Under the pieces are notes generated by a model. That model saw only the letters and a program-made list of their open reading frames with translations, did not search any database and was not told the origin of the DNA. Position numbers and translations under genes: made by a program. From contig CAITYI010000188.1 in the NCBI GenBank assembly GCA_903896585.1, positions 1-30,715 on the forward strand: 30,715 nucleotides of DNA, given 5' to 3'. Below, in pieces: positions 1 to 7,544 of this stretch; position 1 is the stretch's first letter, and every line of letters starts with the position of its first letter. Source of the DNA: an uncultured bacterium (GTDB lineage Bacteria > Actinomycetota > Actinomycetes > S36-B12).

Positions 1-346
1 GATTCAAGATCTCCCCAGCGTCCCTGACACCGAGGTGCACCGCGAACAACCGGGTCAGTTTGTTCAGCACGGTGCCCGGTTCGCTCCCGGCTCCCGCGTT
101 GCCGAAATTTTTGCCACGACCGATTTTGAAGTGAATTCCTCACACCATCAAGCGGTGGACTCCCCCGGTGATCTCACAGTGACCGGTTGGGCGCCCGACG
201 GCACCATAGAAGTGTGCGAGTTCCCCGACAACAGTTTCTGCCTCGGAGTGCAGTGGCACCCCGAACAGCCCGACCGCAGGGACAGGGATCTCCCTTTGGT
301 TCGAGCATTTGTTGAGGCAGCCCGCGGTTATAGCGGAGTAACATAA
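1..346 (+). CDS. puuD: Gamma-glutamyl amide hydrolase, PuuD-like class I glutamine amidotransferase (C-terminal part)
   Basis: Only the last ~114 residues are present; the reading frame is open from base 2, so the gene begins outside the window. Visible are the SSHHQAVD segment and, 20 residues before the C-terminus region, GVQWHPEQ, which carries the His and Glu of the class I amidotransferase Cys-His-Glu triad (peptidase C26 family). The nucleophile Cys lies upstream and is not seen. Family members cleave gamma-glutamyl amides such as gamma-glutamyl-GABA, releasing glutamate. It converges on the dehydrogenase gene at 328-1107, and the two 3' ends overlap by 19 bases. The company of a gamma-glutamyl-amine ligase and two dehydrogenases suggests it performs the final deglutamylation of that pathway. 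A GTG at 35 is internal, not the start. The family call is firm; the exact substrate is inferred. Confidence 0.85.
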   Translation, partial: IQDLPSVPDTEVHREQPGQFVQHGARFAPGSRVAEIFATTDFEVNSSHHQAVDSPGDLTVTGWAPDGTIEVCEFPDNSFCLGVQWHPEQPDRRDRDLPLVRAFVEAARGYSGVT

Positions 347-1107
347 GCCCCGGAAATTCCACCGTCGACCAAGAAGTTCGATGCCGTGATGAAAGATGAA
401 TCATCGCTGGCCAAGAATGCAACGGCGGCGGCGATTTCTTCTGGTTCACCGAATCGACCAACAGGAATATGCACCAATCGACGGGCAGCGCGCTCCTGGT
501 CCTTGGCAAAGAGCTCCATTAACAGTGGGGTGGCAACAGGTCCAGGTGAGAGCGCGTTGACCCGAACACCGGATCGAGCGAATTGCACTCCGAGTTCACG
601 ACTCATGGCGAGCACCCCACCTTTTGAAGCGGTGTAGCTGATTTGCGAAGTAGCCGCTGCCATGGTGGCCACAAAGGAGGCGGTGTTAATGATTGAGCCT
701 TTGCCCTGTTCCAACATGATGGGCAGTACGGCCTTGCAGCAGAGGTACACCGAGGTCAGGTTGACCTCCTGAACACGACGCCACGCGTCAATTCCTGTTT
801 CCAGGATCGAGTCATCGTCGGGGGGTGAAATACCCGCGTTATTAAATGCAATGTCCACGCTGCCGTAGGTCGACTTTGCCAGTGCAAACATGTTCTCGAC
901 CTGGTCGGCGTCGGTGACATCGGTCTGAACAAAGAGTCCGCTGACTTCGTCGGCTGCGGCTTGACCTGCCACCGGGTCAAAGTCGCCAATCACAATGTGG
1001 GCGCCTTCATCTGCTAACCGGCGTGCAGTTGCCAATCCGATTCCGCTGGCACCACCGGTAATGACCGCAACGCGACCCTCAAGCCTGCGACATTTGCTAT
1101 CTGACAT
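328..1107 (-). CDS. Short-chain dehydrogenase/reductase (SDR), probable NAD-dependent alcohol dehydrogenase
   Basis: Classical SDR of 259 residues. Seen in order: cofactor motif TGGASGIG at residues 17-24, an acidic residue (Asp42) after the second beta strand that favours NAD over NADP, NNAG at 89-92, catalytic Ser144, and Tyr158 with Lys162 in YTASK, then the SPGPV segment. The start at 1107 is chosen because a GAAGAGGAGAG ribosome site precedes it; an in-frame ATG at 1143 would add 12 residues but lacks one. It lies 36 bases after the aldehyde dehydrogenase and is the last gene of the minus-strand run. By context it may oxidise the alcohol of a gamma-glutamylated amino alcohol to the aldehyde used by its neighbour. 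SDR substrates cannot be read from sequence, so this role is inferred from position. Confidence 0.9.
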   Translation of the reverse strand: MSDSKCRRLEGRVAVITGGASGIGLATARRLADEGAHIVIGDFDPVAGQAAADEVSGLFVQTDVTDADQVENMFALAKSTYGSVDIAFNNAGISPPDDDSILETGIDAWRRVQEVNLTSVYLCCKAVLPIMLEQGKGSIINTASFVATMAAATSQISYTASKGGVLAMSRELGVQFARSGVRVNALSPGPVATPLLMELFAKDQERAARRLVHIPVGRFGEPEEIAAAVAFLASDDSSFITASNFLVDGGISGAYVTPL

Positions 1108-1143
1108 TTCTCTCCTCTTCGAGTTAATTGTGGTACTGATCAA

Positions 1144-2502
1144 TTAATCTTCGGTACTGATAAAAACGTTTTTTGTTTCGGTGAATGCATCTAGGGCATC
1201 GGGGCCCAACTCACGGCCAATTCCTGATTTCTTGTAACCGCCAAAGGGTGTCCAGTAGCGAACAGATGAATGCGAGTTCACCGAGAGATTCCCTGACTCA
1301 ATTCCACGGGCCACCCGAATTGCTTTGCCAAGGTCACGTGTCCAAATTGAACCGGACAAACCGTATTCGGAGTCATTGGCCAACCGAATCGCATCAGCTT
1401 CGTCTTCAAAGACCGTTACGGCGACCACGGGACCAAAGATTTCTTCATGAAACAGTGGCGATGTGGATTCCACCGGAGCAATGACGGTGGGTGGGAACCA
1501 GAACCCGGGCCCAGTGGGACATGTTCCTTGGAAAGCAATGATCGAAGGGTCCGGAATAAATGCGCTCACCGACTCCCAGTGCGCACGGGAAATCAGTGGA
1601 CCCATTTCGGTAGATTCCAAATTCGGATCTCCCACGGCAAAATTCTTGACGGCCTTTTCGAAGTGCTCCATGAATGTGTCAAAAGCACTGCGCTGCACCA
1701 AGATCCGTGACCGCGCACAGCAGTCCTGCCCTGCGTTATCAAAAACCGATGACGGAGCACTGGCTGCAGCTTTTTCTAGGTCAGCATCAGCAAAAATGAC
1801 ATTGGCGCTTTTGCCACCAAGTTCTAGGGTCACGCGCTTCATGTGTGGCGCGGCTCCCGCCATGATCTGTTCACCCACTGCGGTGCTGCCGGTGAACACG
1901 ATTTTGCGCACAAGTGGATTGTCCACAAATCGCTGTCCCACAACAGAGCCTTTACCCGGCACCACGGTAAATACGCCTTCGGGAATACCCGCTTCCAGGG
2001 CAAGTTCACCTAATTTGATCGCGGTTAATGGGGTGAGCTCGGCCGGCTTGAGCACCACGGTGCAGCCTGCGGCCAATGCTGGTGCGAATCCCCAACCGGC
2101 AATCGGCATGGGGAAATTCCACGGCACAATAATTCCCACCACACCAACCGGTTCTTTGAAGGTAATATCAATTCCGCCGGGAACGGGGATTTGCCGACCG
2201 AATAGTCGCTCGGGTGCTCCCGCGTAGTAGGCGAGAACATTGGCCACATTATTTGCTTCCCAGCGGGCATTGCCAATTGTGTGGCCGGAGTTGATCACTT
2301 CGAGCTGGGCGAGCTCCTCCACGTGATCGCGAACAACATCAGAGAACCTGCGCAGCAGATTAGCTCGGTCCCCCGGAGCTACCGCAGTCCAAGCCGGTAA
2401 TGCCGCGTGGGCTCGCGCAATAGCAGCATCGGTGCCTTCACCATCTAGTGAGGGAACCGTCGCGATAACTTCTTCGTTGGCCGGGTTGATGACCTGATGC
2501 AT
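1144..2502 (-). CDS. NAD(P)-dependent aldehyde dehydrogenase (PuuC/GabD-like)
   Basis: Aldehyde dehydrogenase superfamily protein of 452 residues, somewhat shorter than the usual 475-495, mostly because the N-terminus is brief. Motifs seen: VPWNFP at 126-131 with the active-site Asn, the cofactor-binding FTGST at 203-207, general base Glu227 in LELGGKS, and the nucleophile Cys261 in GQDCCA. The ATG at 2502 follows an AGGAGAG ribosome site. The family oxidises aldehydes to acids with NAD(P). Between a gamma-glutamyl-amine ligase (67 bases upstream) and an SDR (36 bases downstream), it probably oxidises a gamma-glutamyl-amino-aldehyde to the gamma-glutamyl amino acid. Succinate-semialdehyde or betaine-aldehyde dehydrogenase activity cannot be excluded from sequence alone. 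Confidence 0.93.
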   Translation of the reverse strand: MHQVINPANEEVIATVPSLDGEGTDAAIARAHAALPAWTAVAPGDRANLLRRFSDVVRDHVEELAQLEVINSGHTIGNARWEANNVANVLAYYAGAPERLFGRQIPVPGGIDITFKEPVGVVGIIVPWNFPMPIAGWGFAPALAAGCTVVLKPAELTPLTAIKLGELALEAGIPEGVFTVVPGKGSVVGQRFVDNPLVRKIVFTGSTAVGEQIMAGAAPHMKRVTLELGGKSANVIFADADLEKAAASAPSSVFDNAGQDCCARSRILVQRSAFDTFMEHFEKAVKNFAVGDPNLESTEMGPLISRAHWESVSAFIPDPSIIAFQGTCPTGPGFWFPPTVIAPVESTSPLFHEEIFGPVVAVTVFEDEADAIRLANDSEYGLSGSIWTRDLGKAIRVARGIESGNLSVNSHSSVRYWTPFGGYKKSGIGRELGPDALDAFTETKNVFISTED

Positions 2503-2569
2503 GCACTCTCCTGCTAATAAACGGACACGTGATTAATGAGCAAGCGGAAGTCTAGTGAGAATGACTCGA

Positions 2570-3931
2570 TTAGATCCGCTCGAAAGATCTGATCCGCTCC
2601 CAATCGGTAACCGACTTACCGAAGTCCGCGATCTCGACTCGAGCCATGTTGGCGTAGTGGTCGTGAACCTCTTGCCCGAAGGTGTCGCGGACCCAGGCGG
2701 AGCCGACCCAGTCAGCCAGTGCTTGTGGCATGGATCCGGCAACTTGATCGGATTGCAGTTCATAGGCATTGCCTGTGACGGGATCTTCGAGCTGCATGCT
2801 GTTCTCAATGCCATCGATTCCCGCTGCGATCATGGCTGCCACGGCAAGGTAAGGGTTTGCATCGCCTCCGGGAAGGCGGTTTTCTAGTCGCAGGCCCGCA
2901 CCGTGTCCCACAAGGCGGAATGCGCAGGTGCGGTTATCGCGTCCCCAACGAATAGCGGTCGGCGCAAATGACCCAGGTGCATATCTCTTATACGAATTGA
3001 TTTGTGGTGCGTACATCAAGGTGAGTTCACGTGCATGCGCCAACTGCCCGGCAATAAATGACCTGCCGAGATCAGACATGCCATCAGGGGATGTACCCGT
3101 CATGACCATGGAACCGTCGGTTCCGCGGAAGGACAAATGGATATGACACGAATTACCTTCACGCTCATTGAATTTCGCCATGAACGTAAGTGCCATGCCT
3201 TCTTGGGCAGCAATTTCTTTGGCACCATTTTTATAAATACTGTGGTTATCGCAGGTGCGTAATGCATCGAGGTACTTGAATGCGATTTCATGTTGGCCCA
3301 GATTGCATTCACCTTTGGCGCTCTCCACGATCATGCCCGCCCCCGCCATGTTCAGGCGAATCCGGCGCAGCAGCGGCTCCACTCGCGCAGTTCCCAACAT
3401 GGAGTAATCAACGTTATAAAGATTTGCTGGAGTGAGATCACGGTAGCCGGCAAGCCATGCTTCTTCATAGGTGTCATTGAAGAGCATGAACTCAAGTTCG
3501 GTCCCAACAAATGCACCCATGCCCAAGGCAGCAAGTCGATCGATCTGCTTTTTCAGCACCTGCCGTGGCGAGGGTGCTACCGGCTTGTGGTCGGTTGTTT
3601 CCAGATCACACAAAATCCCCACCGTCCCTGGCTGCCAAGGGATTCGGTGCAGGGTCGCGATATCGGGCTTCATAACCATGTCGGCGTAACCGCTGTCCCA
3701 TGAAGACATTGCGTAACCCTGAACAGTATTCATTTCAATATCGACCGCCATGAGATAGTTGCAGCCCTCAGTGTGGGCATCAAGCACTTCTTCGAGGAAG
3801 TAATCCGCATCGATTCGCTTACCCTGAAGCCGACCTTGCATGTCCGTGATGCCCACAGCAACGGTGTCAATTTTGCCCTCTGCTATTTCCTGTCGAAGGG
3901 CTTCAACTCTCAACGGTTCAGGACGTGCCAT
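2570..3931 (-). CDS. Glutamine-synthetase-like gamma-glutamyl amine ligase (GlnA4/PuuA type)
   Basis: Protein of 453 residues with the glutamine synthetase fold: an N-terminal beta-grasp domain (about 1-110) and a catalytic domain. Metal and substrate residues are recognisable in GTELEF (Glu145, Glu147), ESAKGECN (Glu203, Glu208), GQHE (212-215) and NSCHIHLS (His263, His265). It lacks the C-terminal Tyr adenylylation signature (NLYDLPPEE) of housekeeping GlnA and has the longer, divergent N-terminus of the gamma-glutamyl-polyamine/ethanolamine ligases. Such enzymes join glutamate to an amine using ATP. The ATG follows AGAGGAG. It lies 105 bases after the permease, with a terminator-like hairpin between. 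Putrescine, polyamines and ethanolamine are all possible substrates; the permease and SDR next door favour an amino alcohol. Confidence 0.88.
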   Translation of the reverse strand: MARPEPLRVEALRQEIAEGKIDTVAVGITDMQGRLQGKRIDADYFLEEVLDAHTEGCNYLMAVDIEMNTVQGYAMSSWDSGYADMVMKPDIATLHRIPWQPGTVGILCDLETTDHKPVAPSPRQVLKKQIDRLAALGMGAFVGTELEFMLFNDTYEEAWLAGYRDLTPANLYNVDYSMLGTARVEPLLRRIRLNMAGAGMIVESAKGECNLGQHEIAFKYLDALRTCDNHSIYKNGAKEIAAQEGMALTFMAKFNEREGNSCHIHLSFRGTDGSMVMTGTSPDGMSDLGRSFIAGQLAHARELTLMYAPQINSYKRYAPGSFAPTAIRWGRDNRTCAFRLVGHGAGLRLENRLPGGDANPYLAVAAMIAAGIDGIENSMQLEDPVTGNAYELQSDQVAGSMPQALADWVGSAWVRDTFGQEVHDHYANMARVEIADFGKSVTDWERIRSFERI

Positions 3932-3962
3932 TAGTAACTCCTCTAATCATGAAAAATTCTCA

Positions 3963-4010
3963 GATAAAAACGTCTAGGGTGAAGGGGGTCGTCCTCTCCC
4001 CTTCACCCTA
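3963..4010 (-). terminator. Intrinsic-terminator-like hairpin between permease and ligase genes
   Basis: A perfect 13-bp stem (3975-3987 with 3998-4010), plus one G-U pair, closes a loop of about 8 nt. Read on the minus strand it is followed by a run of five T within 10 bases (complement of 3966-3970). It begins 27 bases after the permease stop codon at 4037, so the permease message may end or be attenuated here while some transcription continues to the ligase. Confidence 0.75.
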
Positions 4011-4036
4011 TCCGTTCGTTAGCCGCATTATCTCGG

Positions 4037-5584
4037 TCAGATCGTTCCTTGTTCTTTCTCAATGATCGTCTCGGTGACGTCATAGCCTTCCGTCTCCGGA
4101 TGTCCATGCACACCGCCGGTCATGGCGTATTCCTCCTCCGGCGAGAGCACCAGTCGGCTCCGACCGAATATGGCAAAGAGGACCAAGCCCACCACGTAAA
4201 CGACAGCGACCCAGACAATTACCGCCCGGTAGTCCTCGTTAAATGGCATCAGGATCAACGTGACCAATGAAATTATGCCCGCAACCAATGCGCCCCACAG
4301 CCCTACCGGACTCCGGTAAGGACGGTCGGCATTCGCAAATTTCCGGCGCAAAATTAAGAAAGCCACCATCTGCAGGATGTAGGCAATGACCGCGCCGAAC
4401 ACCGCAATTAGTAGGAGCGCGTTGGCGGCACTGACATACGGGGTTTCTTCGCTTCCGTAAGCAATAGCACCTAATCCAAAGACCAGCACTATCCCAACAA
4501 CTGCGCTGGCGACCAGAGCGACCCAAGGTGTCTTTCTCTGTCCCGTGAGTGAGAGAAATTTCGGGTAATAGCCCGCTCGCGACAGGGAGAATACATTGCG
4601 ACCCGCAGCGAACATGATGCCTTGGAACGAGGCGATCAACCCCGCGAGCGCCATCAAGGACAATAAAGCTGCAATGTCACTATTGGGGAAAATTGCCCGG
4701 AAACCGTCCAGAATTGGTTCACCGGATTCAGATATTGCTGCGGCGCCAACAATTCCAGGGTTCAAAATCAGTACCAGGAACGCCGTCACAATCAGGGTGA
4801 ATAATCCCGTTATTGCACCCTTGGGGATGTCCTTTGCCGGTGTCTTGGTTTCCTCTGCCGCTAGTGGTAACTCTTCGATCCCGAGGAAGAACCAAATCGC
4901 GAACGGCAAAGCCAGGAAGACTCCCAAAATTCCATAGGGTAAGAAGGTCGAATTTCCAGCCTCGGGAACGATGTCCATCAAGTTATCGACACTGAATTTC
5001 CCAGAGAAAATTGCTGAAACGAAGAAGATCGCCAGCACTCCCAGTGAAATTATTGCGATCACAAATGCAAAGCGGAAAGAGGCTGCTGCTCCTGCTGCAT
5101 TCAGCGCAACAAACAACACATAGATGATGATGACCCACACCAAAATGGGTAGGTTGAAGTCGAATAATTCAGAAACAATCGCATCTGCGTACAGGGCGGC
5201 GAATGTTCCCACGACCGCGGTGGTGATGACATATTCAATTGTTTCCGCGAAACCGGTAACAAATCCACCCCAGGGGCCCATGGCCGAACGGGCAAATGAA
5301 TAAGCACCACCCGTGTGGGGCATGGCTGCCGACATTTCCGAAATGCTGTAAATCATCAAGATGTACATGAATCCGATAATGGTCGTGGCAATCAGCATCC
5401 CTCCCCAGCCAGCATTTCCGATCCCAAAGTTCCAACCGGAAAAATCACCTGAGATAACGGCAGCTACCCCTAGCCCCCACAGCGCACCCGCGCCCGCGTA
5501 ACGCTTTAGTCCTCGTTTTTCAAAATATTCCTGTCCGGCGTGGGTATAGGAAACCCCGCCCCCTGCCGACACTTTTTCGGTCAT
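4037..5584 (-). CDS. APC-family amine permease, ethanolamine-permease-like
   Basis: Integral membrane protein of 515 residues with about 12 hydrophobic segments, belonging to the amino acid-polyamine-organocation superfamily. The stretches ISGDFSGWNFG and GWGGMLIAT near residues 40-65, then LPFAIWFFLGIEELPLAAEE followed by KTPAKDIPKG, are those I associate with ethanolamine permeases (Eat type) rather than with PuuP or amino acid permeases. The start at 5584 is preferred because a GGAGG site lies 5-6 bases upstream; an ATG at 5650 would add 22 residues without a ribosome site and with an unusual N-terminus. First gene of the catabolic run, 139 bases after the cupin gene, so it probably has its own promoter. 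It would import the amine substrate across the cytoplasmic membrane. Confidence 0.88.
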   Translation of the reverse strand: MTEKVSAGGGVSYTHAGQEYFEKRGLKRYAGAGALWGLGVAAVISGDFSGWNFGIGNAGWGGMLIATTIIGFMYILMIYSISEMSAAMPHTGGAYSFARSAMGPWGGFVTGFAETIEYVITTAVVGTFAALYADAIVSELFDFNLPILVWVIIIYVLFVALNAAGAAASFRFAFVIAIISLGVLAIFFVSAIFSGKFSVDNLMDIVPEAGNSTFLPYGILGVFLALPFAIWFFLGIEELPLAAEETKTPAKDIPKGAITGLFTLIVTAFLVLILNPGIVGAAAISESGEPILDGFRAIFPNSDIAALLSLMALAGLIASFQGIMFAAGRNVFSLSRAGYYPKFLSLTGQRKTPWVALVASAVVGIVLVFGLGAIAYGSEETPYVSAANALLLIAVFGAVIAYILQMVAFLILRRKFANADRPYRSPVGLWGALVAGIISLVTLILMPFNEDYRAVIVWVAVVYVVGLVLFAIFGRSRLVLSPEEEYAMTGGVHGHPETEGYDVTETIIEKEQGTI

Positions 5585-5723
5585 TGTTCCTCCAGATATG
5601 CCCAGGCGAGGCGACTCTCGCTGGGGCACAAGGTAGACCCTTTTAGCCAAGAAATCTCACAAACACACAAGCAAGTTCACTCTTGACTTGTTGCCCTCCT
5701 GCTTATCCGTTGGCAACCAGGGC
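5585..5723 (-). other. Intergenic region between cupin and permease genes
   Basis: This 139-base spacer should hold the end of the truA-cupin transcript and the start of the permease transcript. Two short hairpins follow the cupin stop: a 6-bp stem (5690-5695 with 5712-5717, 16-nt loop) and a 5-bp stem (5672-5676 with 5686-5690). Neither has a T run. An imperfect inverted repeat (about 5598-5624) lies near the permease ribosome site and might be an operator. I see no convincing -35/-10 pair. Confidence 0.4.
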
Positions 5724-6065
5724 TCACGCGAGCGTGACCCAGACTTTGCGCAGCGGCTCGGTGATCGACCAAGTGGTGCGCGACCCCGAGGGAAGGATGC
5801 CCACCGTTCCTGGGCTCAACTCAATGACCCCACCTTGATCGCAGGTGACTGTCCCTTTACCGGAAATGACAATAAAGACTTCCTCCACCTCAATGTCGGT
5901 GGAATTCCCGACCGAGTGTTCCCACACCCCCACTTCCATGTCCCCCTCGGTATCCATGGCAGCAACAGCCGATGTCACTCCATCGGTCAGTGCGAGTTTC
6001 GGGTTGATGGGTGCGTGGCGAAGTTTCTTGTCAGCAATGGTGTTGGCATTAAATCCTCTAATCAT
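5724..6065 (-). CDS. Small cupin-domain protein (DUF861/EutQ-like)
   Basis: Single-domain cupin of 113 residues. The pattern VEEVFIVISGKGTV, then LSPGTVGILPSG, then W near 99 and EPLRKVWV at the end, is that of the DUF861 (cupin_3) group, which includes EutQ-like and ureidoglycine-aminohydrolase-like proteins. The usual metal-binding His-X-His of cupin motif 1 is absent; only Glu residues (61, 62) stand there. The start codon overlaps the truA stop as ATGA, so it is translationally coupled to truA. Its neighbour downstream is the ethanolamine-type permease 139 bases away, so a link to amine metabolism is conceivable but unproven. Specific function unknown. Confidence 0.8.
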   Translation of the reverse strand: MIRGFNANTIADKKLRHAPINPKLALTDGVTSAVAAMDTEGDMEVGVWEHSVGNSTDIEVEEVFIVISGKGTVTCDQGGVIELSPGTVGILPSGSRTTWSITEPLRKVWVTLA

Positions 6066-6853
6066 TTTCGCCTCGCTCGCGTCCGCACTTGTCGTGCCAA
6101 TAATTCGCTCTCTGGTGGGTAACCCACTTCCTCAAGAACCAGCGGCCACGGTTCCATTACTTGAACATAAGAAGTTTTCTGGACTTGGTCGAGTAACTCT
6201 TGGGTCCAACTCACCGGTTTTCTTCCGTCACCAATCGGGAGAAGAGCACCCACCACGCTGCGAACCATCGAATGACAAAAAGCATCGGCTCGAATTGTCA
6301 TGACGACATAATCCTCTGTGGTGCGATGCCAATTCAGTTTGAGGACATCGCGAATTGTTGTGGCCCTTGGCTTTTCCTTGCAAAAAGCGAAAAAGTCATG
6401 GGTTCCCACCAACGCCGCACTTGCTTCATTGAGCCGATCGACATCGAGGAGAACCGGCCAAGGAAGCACATCACGTCTGCGCAATGGCGCCGGGCCGGTA
6501 GGGCTATCGCACACCGTGTAGGAATACTCGCGCCACAATGCTGAAAAACGGGCATCGAACCCATAAGGGGCTTCCTCAATGGACAAAAGCCTGATGTCTT
6601 CCGGCAGTGCTTTATTGATGCGCTCCGCCGTTAGCTTGTTCATGTCGGGATGATCCTTGGCCACATCAAAGTGAATTACCTGCCCCCGAGCATGGACTCC
6701 GGAATCAGTGCGCCCCGCACAAATCGTGCGAAGGTCGAGATTGTGGAGTAACGCACCTATCGTGTTCTCAACTTCAAACTGCACTGTGCGATGTTCGCGC
6801 TGAATTGCCCACCCATGAAAACCCGAGCCGTCATACGCCAGGGTCGCGCGCAT
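6062..6853 (-). CDS. truA: tRNA pseudouridine(38-40) synthase TruA
   Basis: TruA family protein of 263 residues, the usual length. The N-terminus reads AYDGSGFHGW, and the catalytic Asp is Asp50 in AGRTDSGVHA; the later FHHSMVR-like segment appears here as FCHSMVRS. It isomerises uridines 38-40 in the tRNA anticodon arm. It is the usual last gene after rplQ in actinobacteria. The start at 6853 is the only one fitting the family's N-terminus, yet there is no Shine-Dalgarno sequence: the 5' flank is occupied by a 15-bp perfect hairpin that ends 4 bases before the ATG. The stop overlaps the cupin start (ATGA). Confidence 0.95.
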   Translation of the reverse strand: MRATLAYDGSGFHGWAIQREHRTVQFEVENTIGALLHNLDLRTICAGRTDSGVHARGQVIHFDVAKDHPDMNKLTAERINKALPEDIRLLSIEEAPYGFDARFSALWREYSYTVCDSPTGPAPLRRRDVLPWPVLLDVDRLNEASAALVGTHDFFAFCKEKPRATTIRDVLKLNWHRTTEDYVVMTIRADAFCHSMVRSVVGALLPIGDGRKPVSWTQELLDQVQKTSYVQVMEPWPLVLEEVGYPPESELLARQVRTRARRK

Positions 6854-6857
6854 ACGA

Positions 6858-6894
6858 ATCAGCCCGTCCTCGGGAAATTCGAGGACGGGCTGAT
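6858..6894 (-). terminator. Perfect 15-bp hairpin between rplQ and truA
   Basis: Stem 6858-6872 pairs without mismatch with 6880-6894, loop of 7 nt. It follows the rplQ stop by 25 bases and ends 4 bases before the truA ATG. No T run follows on the minus strand, so it is either a U-less terminator of the alpha operon or an RNA structure controlling truA translation. Confidence 0.7.
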
Positions 6895-6919
6895 CACTAA
6901 CTTCGTGCGAGTTCAGGTG

Positions 6920-7498
6920 TTACTCCTTGGACTCTTCTTCGCCTTCAGCATTCACTGGTTCTGCTGATTCTTCTTCAAGAACCGCCTCGGTGTCGGGGGC
7001 AATTTCTTCCTCGACCTTGATTTCTTCGTCCTTAGCGGCAGCTGCCGGAGTTGCGGCTTCCTTCGCTGCGGACTCCATCGTTGCCGCTTCTTTTGCGGCG
7101 CGCTTGGTGGCACCGGTGGCTTCGGCAACCACCTGCTCGAGCATTGGCTCCACCAGTTCAATGATCGCCATAGGTGCGTTGTCACCCTTGCGATTACCGA
7201 TCTTGATGATTCGGGTGTAGCCACCTTGACGGCCGGCGTAGCTCGGACCAATTTCAGTGAACAGGGTGTGCACCACAGACTTGTCGCGCACCACGGTGAT
7301 CACCCGACGACGAGCATTGATGTCTCCGCGCTTAGCGAAGGTGATCATGCGCTCAGCGAGCGGACGCAACCGCTTGGCCTTGGCATGGGTGGTGGTGATT
7401 TTGCCGTGCTCGAATAATGCGGTGGCGAGGTTGCCGAGCATTAACCGCTCGTGCGCTGCTCCACCGCCGAGGCGGGCTCCCTTAGCTGGGCTAGGCAT
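6920..7498 (-). CDS. rplQ: 50S ribosomal protein L17 with long acidic C-terminal tail
   Basis: Residues 1-120 are a normal L17: AHERLMLGNLATALFEHG near the start, GGYTRIIKIG near 92-101 and IIELVEP at the core's end. L17 sits on the 50S surface by the peptide exit. A tail of about 70 residues follows, first Ala/Lys/Glu repeats (AKEAAT twice), then a strongly acidic end with 17 Glu/Asp in the last 36 residues. Actinobacterial L17 is often extended, though this one is near the long end. The ATG follows AAAGGAGAAG. The 46-base spacer to rpoA is strikingly AT-rich (T/A-only stretch around 7510-7530) and contains a TAAATT hexamer that could act as a -10 box; that is speculation. Confidence 0.97.
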   Translation of the reverse strand: MPSPAKGARLGGGAAHERLMLGNLATALFEHGKITTTHAKAKRLRPLAERMITFAKRGDINARRRVITVVRDKSVVHTLFTEIGPSYAGRQGGYTRIIKIGNRKGDNAPMAIIELVEPMLEQVVAEATGATKRAAKEAATMESAAKEAATPAAAAKDEEIKVEEEIAPDTEAVLEEESAEPVNAEGEEESKE

Positions 7499-7544
7499 CT
7501 ACTTCTCCTTTAAATAATTTAAAATAATTTCGTGAACGACCGGC

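Noticed and set aside
1463..2227. 254-residue plus-strand reading frame opposite the aldehyde dehydrogenase
   Set aside because: Antisense to conserved motifs of the dehydrogenase, with no domain of its own.
1..5584. Classical putrescine (Puu) degradation operon
   Set aside because: No amine oxidase (PuuB) is present in the window, and the permease looks like an ethanolamine rather than a putrescine transporter. The putrescine route remains possible if puuB lies just outside.
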